From an uncultured Collinsella sp. (GTDB lineage Bacteria > Actinomycetota > Coriobacteriia > Coriobacteriales > Coriobacteriaceae): DNA of 44,902 bases. Positions 30,090 through 38,286 of this stretch are shown here, piece by piece. The stretch covers positions 1 to 44,902 of the forward strand of contig UQTR01000006.1 of NCBI GenBank assembly GCA_900544065.1, given 5' to 3'. Position numbers and translations under genes: made by a program. The notes beneath the pieces are model-generated. The model searched no databases, had not been told where the DNA came from, and was given only the letters and a program-made list of their open reading frames with translations. The number at the start of each line of letters is the position of its first letter. The first letter of the stretch is position 1.

Positions 30090-31007
30090 CTATTTTCCGA
30101 GCGGGGAGAATTCGTCGACGATGAGGTCGAGGCATTGCGGAAGTGCGCGGGCACCAAAGACACCCGAGTTGCTGGAGATGATCTCGCCATCGAACTGCAT
30201 GCCCAGCGACGGCGTGCAGGTGATCTTGGCTTCCTTGGTCTGGATGATCTTGAACTGCGGACGGCCGAGCACCTTGCCGGCGGGGTCGAGCGCGGCGGTG
30301 ATCACGGTCGGGAGCAGCTGGACGGTTTTTACGGGCTCGATGACCGCGATGTCGACCATGCCGTCGTTCATGCGGCAATCGGGGAACAGGTTGATGTCGT
30401 TTTGAATGACCGAGGTGTTGCCGGCCATGCAGCAGATGCCATCGAGCTCCTCGACAATGCCGTCATGCTCAATCGTAAAGTGCGCCACCGTGGGGTTGGG
30501 TGTGGCGAGCGCCGACAGGAAATAGGCGATCTCACCGATGTCGTTTTTGGCGGGGGCGGCCTTCATCATGATCTCGGCGTCGAAGCCCGAGCCGGCGATG
30601 ATGATAAAGCCGTGGTGCCTCTCGTTGCCGTTCTCGTCGAGCCAAAAGAGCTCGCCCATGTCCGCCTTGACGGTACGGCCGACGCGGCAGGCCTTGGCGA
30701 GCGCCGCGGCCTCGGGGGCATTGCCAATGTTGTTGAAGAACAGGCAGGCCGTGCCGGAGGGGAAGACGAGCGTGGGGACGCCGCATCCGCGCATTTGGTC
30801 GAGCACGTTGGAGACGGTGCCGTCGCCGCCCGAAATCACCACGCGATCAAACTCGCGCACGTCTGCCACGGCGTCCTCGGGTTCCATGCCATCGCCGATA
30901 AAGCGCATCACGACCTCGTCGCCGCCCTGTGCGAGGGCGTGCGTGAACGCGTAGATTTCATCTGAGCTGGGGCCCGATGCCGGGTTGTGGATGATAAGGC
31001 AGCGCAT
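30090..31007 (-). CDS. Diacylglycerol/lipid kinase (DagK/YegS family)
   Basis: A 305-residue kinase that phosphorylates diacylglycerol or a related lipid with ATP, at the inner face of the membrane. Seen: N-terminal IIHNPASG, nucleotide-binding VVISGGDGTVSNV near residue 60, and VFPSGTACLFFNNI where the family usually has P-x-GT-x-NDFAR. The rest is the C-terminal beta-sandwich. The altered F-F-N-N-I segment puts it among divergent members, so the lipid substrate is uncertain. It is followed at once by a 30-residue membrane peptide gene. Confidence 0.88.
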   Translation of the reverse strand: MRCLIIHNPASGPSSDEIYAFTHALAQGGDEVVMRFIGDGMEPEDAVADVREFDRVVISGGDGTVSNVLDQMRGCGVPTLVFPSGTACLFFNNIGNAPEAAALAKACRVGRTVKADMGELFWLDENGNERHHGFIIIAGSGFDAEIMMKAAPAKNDIGEIAYFLSALATPNPTVAHFTIEHDGIVEELDGICCMAGNTSVIQNDINLFPDCRMNDGMVDIAVIEPVKTVQLLPTVITAALDPAGKVLGRPQFKIIQTKEAKITCTPSLGMQFDGEIISSNSGVFGARALPQCLDLIVDEFSPLGK

Positions 31008-31037
31008 ACTTACGTTCCCGTTCTGTGACTAACCGAG

Positions 31038-31043
31038 TATAGT
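31038..31043 (+). promoter_or_regulatory. Candidate -10 box of rnd
   Basis: TATAGT, 62 bases before the chosen start of the ribonuclease D gene. Confidence 0.35.
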
Positions 31044-31105
31044 TGTAGGGCAATGCCGATATCCTACCCGTGTTTTTCGGGCCTAACCTTATTCGATGGG
31101 TTGAT

Positions 31106-32239
31106 ATGTACATTTCCACACATCAGGCTCTGCTCGACTTTTGCCAGCGCGCCCGCGAGTTCGACGCGATTGCCGTCGATACCGAGTTTTTGCGCGAGCG
31201 CACGTTCCACCCGCGCCTGTGCTTGGTCCAGATTGCCACCCCTGCCGAGAGCGTCGCGGTCGATCCTCTGGTGATCGACGACCTGTCGCCGCTGGCCGAG
31301 CTTATGGCCGACGAGAGCGTGACCAAGGTCTTCCACGCCTGCTCGCAGGATATGGAGGTCATGCTCCATACCGTGGGCGTGCTGCCGCGTCCCATTTTTG
31401 ACACGCAGGTGGCCGCCGCCTTTTTGGGCGAGCGCCAGCAGATTTCCTACGGCGCACTCGTGCAGACGTTTTGCGGCGTCTCATTGCCCAAGACCGAGTC
31501 ACTGACCGACTGGTCGCGCCGCCCGCTGACCGACAAACAGATCGAGTACGCGATCGATGACGTCAAGTACCTGATCGTCGCCTATACCGAGATGATGAGC
31601 CGCCTGCGTGAGCTGGGCCGCGTGGACTGGGTGCTCGACGAGTTGCGTCCGCTGGCCGACGAGTCACACTACCGCGCCGACCGCCATGAGGCATTCCGCA
31701 AGGTCAAGCGCATCAACTCCTGCAGCCGCCATCAGCTGGGCATTGCGCGCGAGCTTGCTGCTTGGCGCGAGGACCGCGCCGAGCGCCGCAACATCCCGCG
31801 CAAGTGGGTCATGTCCGACGATACGCTGCTGGCCCTGGTTAAACGTAATCCCGTTCGTGTTGAGGAGTTCCGCAGCATTCGCGGTACCGACCAGCTGGGG
31901 GAGCGCGACGTGGACGGCGCGCTCATGGCCATTAAGCGCGGTGCGAGCTGCCCACACGATCGCCTGCCGCTCATGGTACGCGGGCACCGTCAGATTTCGC
32001 CGGAGTTGGAGAGTGTGACGGACCTGATGTATGCGCTCATTCGACTGGTTGCCGAGCGCTCGGGCGTGGCGACCTCGGTCATTGCCTCGCGCGATGACCT
32101 GGCCGACTATATTGAGCATCCCGAGCAGAGCCCCCTGCGCGAAGGCTGGCGCTTTGAGCTCGTGGGCTCGCGCCTGGACGATCTGCTCTCGGGCAACATG
32201 GGACTCACCGTGAAGGACGGCAAAATCGAGCTTCTGTAG
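31106..32239 (+). CDS. rnd: Ribonuclease D (DEDD 3'-5' exonuclease with HRDC domain)
   Basis: Trims RNA 3' ends, notably tRNA precursors. The 377-residue protein has the DEDDy exonuclease motifs: VDTEFLRE near residue 26, FHACSQDMEVM near 86, DTQVAAAF near 105, and YAIDDVKYL near 155. Residues from about 205 contain an HRDC domain (LGIARELAAWREDRAERRNI). Start uncertain: 31106 (MYISTHQALLDF) matches the family N terminus but has a weak ribosome site; an upstream GTG at 31070 is possible. Divergent from the lipid kinase gene. Confidence 0.9.
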   Translation: MYISTHQALLDFCQRAREFDAIAVDTEFLRERTFHPRLCLVQIATPAESVAVDPLVIDDLSPLAELMADESVTKVFHACSQDMEVMLHTVGVLPRPIFDTQVAAAFLGERQQISYGALVQTFCGVSLPKTESLTDWSRRPLTDKQIEYAIDDVKYLIVAYTEMMSRLRELGRVDWVLDELRPLADESHYRADRHEAFRKVKRINSCSRHQLGIARELAAWREDRAERRNIPRKWVMSDDTLLALVKRNPVRVEEFRSIRGTDQLGERDVDGALMAIKRGASCPHDRLPLMVRGHRQISPELESVTDLMYALIRLVAERSGVATSVIASRDDLADYIEHPEQSPLREGWRFELVGSRLDDLLSGNMGLTVKDGKIELL

Positions 32240-32303
32240 GGAAGCCTAGTCGGCTGAGTGGGTAGAATGCCTCCAACGTGTAACTCGATTCGGAGGAATT
32301 CGC

Positions 32304-33008
32304 ATGCCTTATTACTATGGATACGGCTTTGGCATTGACCCGCTGTACCTGCTGGTTGTTCTTGTCTGCACGGTGCTTGGCCTTGCCGCGCAGAGCTATA
32401 TCAACTCGACGTACAGGACGTGGTCTAAGGTGCGCTCGGACGGCGATACGGGTGCCACGGTCGCTCGCCGCATGCTCGATGCCAACGGTTGCAACGCCGT
32501 GGGTATCAAGGGCGTTGCCGGCGAGCTCACCGATCATTACAACCCGCAGGACAACAACCTGTATCTGTCGGATGCCAACCGTTCGGGCGGGTCGGTTGCA
32601 AGCGTTGCCGTGGCCTGTCACGAGGCGGGCCATGCTGCCCAGCGTCAAAGTGGTTATGCCATGATGAAGGTACGTACCGCTTTGGTTCCCGTCGTCAACT
32701 TTACCCAGAACACCTGGACGATCGTGCTGCTCATGGGCCTGTTCATGAACATCGCGGGGCTCACGACCCTCGCGCTGGTCTTCTTCTCGTTTAGCGTGCT
32801 GTTTCAGCTGGTTACGCTGCCGGTCGAGATTGATGCCAGTCGCCGCGCCGTGGCGTATATCGAGCAGTCGGGCATGAGTTCCAAGCAGGTCAACGGTGCC
32901 AAGAAGGTGCTGACGGCAGCCGCGCTTACCTATGTGGCCGCAGCGCTCACTTCGATCATTCAACTGCTCTACCTGATGGCTCGCTACAACAGAAACTCCA
33001 ACCGATAA
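32304..33008 (+). CDS. Membrane zinc metallopeptidase, YugP-like
   Basis: A 234-residue protein of the putative neutral zinc metallopeptidase family (YugP type). The zinc motif HEAGHAAQ lies near residue 110, preceded by LYLSDANRSGGSVASVAVAC. Hydrophobic helices flank it: residues 12-32, a pair around 125-170 and one near 200-225. The position of HExxH beside membrane helices suggests cleavage at the membrane face; substrates are unknown. ATG follows CGGAGGA. A hairpin (33025-33054) separates it from xseA. Confidence 0.88.
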   Translation: MPYYYGYGFGIDPLYLLVVLVCTVLGLAAQSYINSTYRTWSKVRSDGDTGATVARRMLDANGCNAVGIKGVAGELTDHYNPQDNNLYLSDANRSGGSVASVAVACHEAGHAAQRQSGYAMMKVRTALVPVVNFTQNTWTIVLLMGLFMNIAGLTTLALVFFSFSVLFQLVTLPVEIDASRRAVAYIEQSGMSSKQVNGAKKVLTAAALTYVAAALTSIIQLLYLMARYNRNSNR

Positions 33009-33024
33009 CAAACAGGACAGGCAG

Positions 33025-33054
33025 GCGCCGCGGGGATTCGTGTCCACGCGGCGC
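33025..33054 (+). other. Hairpin between metallopeptidase gene and xseA
   Basis: GCGCCGCG / CGCGGCGC, 8-bp perfect stem. No T tract. TACTAT at 33057-33062 just after it could be a -10 box for xseA. Confidence 0.4.
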
Positions 33055-33123
33055 TGTACTATGTGTTGGACTTAAATATGCACGGGGCCGGAGCCTCTGT
33101 GCGCGATAACGAAAGGAGGCTGC

Positions 33124-34575
33124 GTGGCAGGCTGGAATCTGACCGGCAATGCCGTTTCTGCCGAGTTTGACGGATCGGACGAGCAGGAGCGCAAAGAGCT
33201 CAGCGTGAGCCAAGCGGTGGAGATCGCCGCCGGTGCGCTCGATGCCATTCCGCAGCTGAGCGTTTTGGGTGAGGTCACGGGTTTTCGTGGTCCCAATGCC
33301 CGAAGCGGCCACTGCTACTTCCAAATCAAGGACGACTCGGCGGCCGTCGACTGCATCATCTGGAAAGGAGCCTACCTTAAGCGTACCTTCGATCTGCGCG
33401 ACGGCATGCAGGTGAGCTTTAAGGGCAGCTTCAATCTCTACAAGCCTACGGGTCGCATGAGCTTCGTCGCCCGCTCGTTTTCGCTGGCGGGGGAGGGTCT
33501 GCTGCGTCAACAAGTGGCGCAACTGGCCGAAAAGCTGCGTCGCGAGGGGCTGATGGACGAGTCCCGTAAACGCCGCATCCCGGTGTTCTGCTCACGCGTG
33601 GCGGTCGTCACCTCGCTTTCGGGCGCCGTGATCGACGACGTCAAGCGTACGCTGCGCCGTCGCAACCCGCTCGTCGAGCTTGTCTGCGTGGGCGCAAAGG
33701 TCCAGGGCGAGGGCGCGCCGGCAGAGCTTATTGAAGGCTTGCGCCGCGCCGCTGCCATTACGCCGGCGCCCGATTGCATTTTGCTTGTCCGTGGCGGCGG
33801 CTCCTTCGAGGACCTCATGACCTTTAACGACGAGGAGCTTGCCCGTGCGGTGGCGGCTTGCCCCGTGCCCGTGGTGACCGGCATTGGCCATGAGCCCGAT
33901 ACCTCGATTTGCGACATGGTGAGCGACCGTCGCGCCTCCACGCCAACGGCAGCGGCAGAATCGGTGGCGCCGGCTATGACGGAGTTGGCCGACGTGCTCG
34001 AGACGCGCCATCAGCGTCTGGGCGTCGCGATGGCTTCGATGATCGGGTCGGATCAGGTCGATCTGGAAATGCTCGACCAGCGCGGTCGTCGTGCCTGGGA
34101 TACCTATACGGCTCGTCTGGGCGACGCGCTCGATGCGGCCGCATGCCGCCCGTGCCTCAACGATCCGACGTTTATGGTCGAGCGTCGCGAATCGGAGCTT
34201 GCGCTGACTGCCGATCGACTGTCGGGCGCCATAACGCGTTCGGTTGGGGCCTTCCGCTCCAACTTCGAGCGTCTGCCCGAGCGCTTGGTCGCAAGCACCT
34301 CGGGGCTCGATGGTAAGCGCCACGCGCTCACGCTTGCGAGTTCCCGCCTGGAGCATCAGGGACGTACGATGCTCAACAAGCCTGCGTCCGACTTAGGCCG
34401 AGCTGCCGCGTCGCTCGATGCCCTGTCGCCGCTCAAGGTACTTGCCCGCGGTTACTCCATCGCGTACAGCGATGATGGTGTGGCTACGAGCGCCAAGACC
34501 TTTAAGCCCGGCGATGCCATCCGCGTGCGCATGGCAGACGGCAACGTGGCGGCAACGGTCGATACGGTCGAGTAG
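33124..34575 (+). CDS. xseA: Exodeoxyribonuclease VII large subunit
   Basis: Catalytic subunit of exonuclease VII, which degrades single-stranded DNA from both ends with the small subunit XseB. The 483-residue protein has an N-terminal OB fold (LSVLGEVTGFRGPNARSGHC near residue 45) and the catalytic core with VVTSLSGAVIDDV and LLVRGGGSFEDLMTFNDEEL, then PVVTGIGHEPDTSI. A helical stalk and the C-terminal LARGYSI segment complete it. GTG start at 33124 follows AAAGGAGG. xseB begins 42 bases downstream in the same operon. Confidence 0.95.
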   Translation: MAGWNLTGNAVSAEFDGSDEQERKELSVSQAVEIAAGALDAIPQLSVLGEVTGFRGPNARSGHCYFQIKDDSAAVDCIIWKGAYLKRTFDLRDGMQVSFKGSFNLYKPTGRMSFVARSFSLAGEGLLRQQVAQLAEKLRREGLMDESRKRRIPVFCSRVAVVTSLSGAVIDDVKRTLRRRNPLVELVCVGAKVQGEGAPAELIEGLRRAAAITPAPDCILLVRGGGSFEDLMTFNDEELARAVAACPVPVVTGIGHEPDTSICDMVSDRRASTPTAAAESVAPAMTELADVLETRHQRLGVAMASMIGSDQVDLEMLDQRGRRAWDTYTARLGDALDAAACRPCLNDPTFMVERRESELALTADRLSGAITRSVGAFRSNFERLPERLVASTSGLDGKRHALTLASSRLEHQGRTMLNKPASDLGRAAASLDALSPLKVLARGYSIAYSDDGVATSAKTFKPGDAIRVRMADGNVAATVDTVE

Positions 34576-34617
34576 GCCGCGTTTCATAGCGATAAACCTT
34601 TAGGAAAGGAAACAGAT

Positions 34618-34884
34618 ATGGCAGAGAAGACCCCGGTCGAGCAGCTTACATACAAGCAGGCCTCGCAGGAACTGGAGCTCATCATCCGCAGCTTGGAGTC
34701 GGGCGATATGGAGCTCGAGGAGTCGCTCGAGAGCTATACCCGCGGCGTCGAGCTCCTCAAGAGCCTGCGCACCCGCCTGTCCGATGCCGAGCAGAAGGTC
34801 TCGGTGCTTCTTAAGGACGTCGACGGCAACGACGTGCTCGCCGACGGCGAAGCCGCTAACACCGACGATAACCTCTCGTTCTAA
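34618..34884 (+). CDS. xseB: Exodeoxyribonuclease VII small subunit
   Basis: An 88-residue partner of XseA. The helical pattern ASQELELIIRSLESGDMELE and ESLESYTRGVELLKSLRTRL is diagnostic of XseB, followed by a short acidic tail. Immediately downstream of xseA with AGGAAAGGA before the ATG. Standard size. Confidence 0.95.
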   Translation: MAEKTPVEQLTYKQASQELELIIRSLESGDMELEESLESYTRGVELLKSLRTRLSDAEQKVSVLLKDVDGNDVLADGEAANTDDNLSF

Positions 34885-34891
34885 CCATCTC

Positions 34892-34914
34892 GACCAAATA
34901 TAATTACCTTGGTC
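34892..34914 (+). promoter_or_regulatory. Promoter -10 box inside an inverted repeat, HIT gene
   Basis: Consensus TATAAT at 34899-34904 is enclosed by GACCAA (34892-34897) and TTGGTC (34909-34914), complementary 6-bp arms. Transcription would start about 23 bases before the HIT start codon. Confidence 0.5.
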
Positions 34915-34933
34915 TGTGAGAAAGGAACCAACC

Positions 34934-35269
34934 ATGTGTGATTGCATCTTCTGCAAAATCGCCAACCACGAGATCCCCTCGACCGTTGTCTATGAGGACG
35001 ATCAGGTCATCGCGTTCGACGACCTCAATCCCCAGGCGCCGGTCCACACGCTCGTGATCCCCAAGAAGCACTACAGTGACATCGCCGACAACGTGCCGGC
35101 CGAGACCATGGGCGCCATGGCTCACGCCATCCAGGAGGTCGCCAAGGCCAAGGGCTTGGAGGACGGTTTCCGCGTCATCTCCAACAAGGGCGTCAACGCC
35201 GGCCAGACCGTCATGCACTTCCACATGCACGTTCTCGGCGGCAAAAACCTGGGCGAGAACCTCATCTGA
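34934..35269 (+). CDS. HIT family nucleotide hydrolase (HINT-like)
   Basis: A 111-residue histidine-triad protein. It has the zinc-type N terminus CDCIFCKIANHEIPS and the histidine triad HFHMHVLGG at the C terminus. HINT members hydrolyse AMP-linked compounds such as adenosine phosphoramidates; the physiological substrate is usually unclear. ATG at 34934 follows AAAGGA. It has a candidate promoter of its own just upstream, so it may be transcribed separately from xseAB. Confidence 0.92.
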   Translation: MCDCIFCKIANHEIPSTVVYEDDQVIAFDDLNPQAPVHTLVIPKKHYSDIADNVPAETMGAMAHAIQEVAKAKGLEDGFRVISNKGVNAGQTVMHFHMHVLGGKNLGENLI

Positions 35270-35329
35270 GGGCGCCTCTTCCGTGCAGTGAAACGGAAGC
35301 TCAGGCATCGATAACTTATATATCAACGC

Positions 35330-35363
35330 AATAAACCCGAGCGCGAGGGCGTTTGGGTTTATT
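35330..35363 (+). terminator. Hairpin after HIT gene / in the ackA leader
   Basis: AATAAACCC / GGGTTTATT, 9-bp stem with 16-base loop, 54 bases before the first acetate kinase start. TTATAT at 35316-35321 could be a -10 box placing this hairpin at the very 5' end of the message. Confidence 0.45.
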
Positions 35364-35416
35364 ATTGAAGCGTATGTAACCTGGCGGCGCCACACCGCCT
35401 GTTAGTAGGGAGACAC

Positions 35417-36595
35417 ATGAACGTTCTGGTCGTCAACGCAGGATCTTCGACCCTTAAGTATCAGGTCATCGATACCAAGTCCCACAAGGTGTCCGCAAAG
35501 GGCTCCTGCGAGCGCGTCTGCTTTACCGGCGGTACCTTCACCCACGCTGCCAACGGTTCCAAGAAGGTGACCGAGAACATCGAGTTCCCCGACCACAAGG
35601 TCGCCATCGAGGTCGTCCTGAAGGACCTCGAGGCCAATGGCGTCAAGATCGAGGGCATCGGCCACCGTATCGTTCAGGGCGGTTGGTACTTCGGCGATTC
35701 CTCCCTCGTCGACGAGGACGTCCTCGCCAAGATCCGCGAGGTCGCTCCGCTCGCCCCGCTGCACAACAACCCCGAGGCCAACGTTATCGAGTACTGCCTC
35801 GAGCAGTATCCCGACCTGCCCAACGTCACGGTCTATGACACCGCTTTCCACTTCAATATGCCCGAGGTCGCCAAGACCTACGCCCTGCCCAAGGACGTCT
35901 GCGACAAGCTGCACATCCGTAAGTACGGCGCCCACGGCACCAGCTACCGCTACATCTCCAAGAAGGTTGCCGAGATGACCAACGGCGAGGCTCGCAAGGT
36001 CGTCGTGTGCCACATCGGTTCCGGCGCTTCCCTGTGCGCCATCGAGGACGGCAAGTGCATGGACACCACCATGGGCTTGACGCCGCTCGACGGTGTCATG
36101 ATGGGCACCCGCTGCGGCTCCATCGACCCTGCTACCGTGTGTTACCTGCAGCGCGAGGGTGGCTACACCTTCGACGAGGTCGACGAGATGATGAACAAGA
36201 AGTCCGGCCTCATGGCCGTGACCGGCGGCAAGACCAACGACTGCCGCAATGTCGAGGAGCTCGCCGCTGCCGGCGACCCCGAGGCCCAGCTCGCCTTCGA
36301 TATGTTCGTCTACAAGATTGCCGCCAAGGCCGCCGAGATGGCCACTTCCATGTGCGGCATGGACACCCTGGTCTTTACCGCCGGCATCGGCGAGCACGCT
36401 CCGGCCGTTCGCGCCGGTGTGGCCGACCGTCTGGCTTTTATGGGCGTTAAGATGGACCATGCCCGTAACGCCCTGCGTGGCGACGGCGCTTGGTGCCTGT
36501 CCGCCAAGGATTCCAAGGTCAAGATCTTCGTCATCCCCACGGATGAGGAGTTCATGATCGCTTCCGACGTCGAGCGCATCGTCAGCGGTAAGTAA
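35417..36595 (+). CDS. Acetate kinase family protein with two altered active-site motifs
   Basis: A 392-residue member of the acetate kinase family (ATP plus acetate to acetyl phosphate, run backwards in fermentation). It keeps NAGSSTLKY at the start, D141 in VYDTAFH, R232 in GTRCGSIDP and FTAGIGE near the end. Two usually invariant motifs differ: KYGAHGTSY has Y177 where the family has the second His, and HIGSGAS has S202 instead of the Asn of GNGAS. Its neighbour at 36760 keeps both. It may have changed kinetics, another short-chain acid as substrate, or a non-standard role. AGGGAG precedes the ATG. Codon use is very strongly biased, as for a highly expressed gene. Confidence 0.85.
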   Translation: MNVLVVNAGSSTLKYQVIDTKSHKVSAKGSCERVCFTGGTFTHAANGSKKVTENIEFPDHKVAIEVVLKDLEANGVKIEGIGHRIVQGGWYFGDSSLVDEDVLAKIREVAPLAPLHNNPEANVIEYCLEQYPDLPNVTVYDTAFHFNMPEVAKTYALPKDVCDKLHIRKYGAHGTSYRYISKKVAEMTNGEARKVVVCHIGSGASLCAIEDGKCMDTTMGLTPLDGVMMGTRCGSIDPATVCYLQREGGYTFDEVDEMMNKKSGLMAVTGGKTNDCRNVEELAAAGDPEAQLAFDMFVYKIAAKAAEMATSMCGMDTLVFTAGIGEHAPAVRAGVADRLAFMGVKMDHARNALRGDGAWCLSAKDSKVKIFVIPTDEEFMIASDVERIVSGK

Positions 36596-36609
36596 TTGAT
36601 GCAAGGGGA

Positions 36610-36646
36610 GGGGACTGGATGGCCTTGTGCCGTTCAGCCCCCTTTT
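36610..36646 (+). terminator. Terminator after the first acetate kinase
   Basis: GGGG-A-CTG pairing with CAG-CCCC around a loop containing ATGG/CCGT pairs, then TTTT. Confidence 0.6.
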
Positions 36647-36759
36647 ATGCTCTTTGAGCGAAGAGTTTAATAGTTATTTATTGGATTCTGATAACTTCTT
36701 ATTAAGGGTACGACCGCCTTATAGGTTTGCCGACCGTACTGTAATCACGAAGGAGTCTC

Positions 36760-37938
36760 ATGAACGTACTTGTTGTCAACGCCGGCAGCTCGAGCCTTAA
36801 ATATCAGCTTTTGGATACCGATACCCGCGAGGTTTTCGCCAAGGGTAACTGCGAGCGTATCGGCTCGGAGATGGGCATCTTTGGCCACTCCGAGAACGGT
36901 GGTGCCAAGCAGACCGAGGAGATTCCTTTTCCCGATCATCGCTGCGCCATTGCGCGCGTGCTCGAGGAGCTCGAGAAGACTGACTTTACGATCGATGGCA
37001 TCGGCCACCGTATCGTTCAGGGTGGCTGGCACTTCGATGATTCCGCGGTCGTCGACGATGAGGTCATGGCTAAGATCCTTGAGGTGGCCCCGCTCGCCCC
37101 GCTGCACAATTACGGCGAGGCCGCGGCAATCGAGTATTGCCGCGAGAAGTATCCGGAGTTGCCCAACGTGGCTGTCTTCGACACCTCGTTCCACATGACC
37201 ATGCCCGAGGTCGCCTACACCTACGCCTTGCCCAAGGACGTGTGCGACAAGTACCACGTGCGCAAGTACGGCGCCCACGGTACGAGCCACCGCTACGAGT
37301 GGATGATGGCAAAGGAGATTCTGGGCTCGTGCTGCCACCGTCTGCTTTCGTGCCATCTGGGCAACGGCGCTTCGCTCGCCGCCATTGAGGACGGCGTTTG
37401 CCGCGACACCACGATGGGGCTCACGCCGCTCGACGGCCTGATGATGGGCACCCGTTGTGGTTCCATTGACCCTGCCACCGTGTGCTACCTTCAGCGCGAG
37501 GGCGGCTACAGCTATCAAGAAGTCGATGACATGATGAACAAGCAGTCTGGTCTGCTTGCCATCTCGGGTATCTCCAACGACGCCCGCGACATCCGTACGC
37601 GCGCCTCCGAGGGAGACGAGCGCTGCCTGCTCGCCTTCGACATGTTTGCCTACAAGGCCATGCAGCAGGCCGGTTCCATGATCGCCTCCATGGCGGGCGT
37701 GGATACCATCACCTTTACCGCCGGCATCGGCGAGAACGACTGGTCGATCCGCAAGGCCTTCTGCGACTGCTTTGAGTGGCTGGGCGTGCGTATCGACAAC
37801 AACAAGAACCGCGAGGCCGTGGGCAACGGCCCGCAGGTCATCAGCGCCGCCGGCTCTTCCGTCACGGTCATGGTCATCCCCACCGACGAGGAATACATGA
37901 TCGCCCACGACGTCGAGCGTCTGACCAAGAACAGCTAA
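36760..37938 (+). CDS. ackA: Acetate kinase
   Basis: Transfers phosphate between acetyl phosphate and ADP, the ATP-yielding last step of acetate formation. 392 residues with all family motifs intact: NAGSSSLKYQ, D in VFDTSFH, KYGAHGTSHRY, CHLGNGASLAAI, GTRCGSIDP and FTAGIGEND. It lies 164 bases downstream of a diverged paralogue of the same length and upstream of a convergent pta. AAGGAG precedes the ATG. The pair probably arose by tandem duplication. This copy is the better candidate for the standard housekeeping acetate kinase. Confidence 0.95.
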   Translation: MNVLVVNAGSSSLKYQLLDTDTREVFAKGNCERIGSEMGIFGHSENGGAKQTEEIPFPDHRCAIARVLEELEKTDFTIDGIGHRIVQGGWHFDDSAVVDDEVMAKILEVAPLAPLHNYGEAAAIEYCREKYPELPNVAVFDTSFHMTMPEVAYTYALPKDVCDKYHVRKYGAHGTSHRYEWMMAKEILGSCCHRLLSCHLGNGASLAAIEDGVCRDTTMGLTPLDGLMMGTRCGSIDPATVCYLQREGGYSYQEVDDMMNKQSGLLAISGISNDARDIRTRASEGDERCLLAFDMFAYKAMQQAGSMIASMAGVDTITFTAGIGENDWSIRKAFCDCFEWLGVRIDNNKNREAVGNGPQVISAAGSSVTVMVIPTDEEYMIAHDVERLTKNS

Positions 37939-37960
37939 CATATTCGTCTGTAATTGACAA

Positions 37961-37994
37961 AAAGGCCTCCAGAGCAACAGCTCCGGAGGCCTTT
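37961..37994 (+). terminator. Intrinsic terminator of ackA
   Basis: 14-bp stem (AAAGGCCTCC then GAGC, one A-C mismatch) with an AACA loop, 22 bases after the ackA stop; A and T flanks on both sides. Confidence 0.85.
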
Positions 37995-38148
37995 CTACTA
38001 GCAGGCGGAAATTCCAGTCCCAAAGTGATCGTCACCAGCAACGCCTGCGCTCCCAGCAACGGCATCCAATCATTCAGATCTTCAGCCCCAGCTCGTAGCC
38101 AAGCCGCCGTCCACTCCAGATGCCCTGATTGCAACGTAACGGCAGGGA

Positions 38149-38267
38149 CCCTACAGGGTAAAGCTCTGAAAACTTTCCGCAGGACGCATGAAACCCCCGC
38201 CGCACGAAGTGCGCAGCGGGGGTTTCATGCATGTCCGAGGACGTTTTCAGAGCTTTACCCTGTAGGG
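38149..38267. repeat. Long inverted-repeat element, family B-like copy 1
   Basis: Perfect 25-bp outer arms (38149-38173, 38243-38267), an inner 15-bp stem (38186-38200, 38216-38230; starts GCATGAAACC) and a GCAC-GAA-GTGC tip. Between outer and inner stems are TTTCCGCAGGA on the left and GTCCGAGGAC on the right, similar to the junctions TTCCGCACGA and CCAGGAC of the elements at 41748-42075. It lies just downstream of the pta stop codon. Confidence 0.65.
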
Positions 38268-38286
38268 CCCCGAGGGGATAAGTCCG

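Noticed and set aside
35402..36604. 400-codon minus-strand open frame
   Set aside because: Antisense shadow of the first acetate kinase gene.
38002..38134. Minus-strand frame between ackA and pta containing SGHLEWTAAWLRAG
   Set aside because: TTG start without a ribosome site, runs into the ackA terminator, and no recognisable family; it may be part of the repeat element or a remnant.
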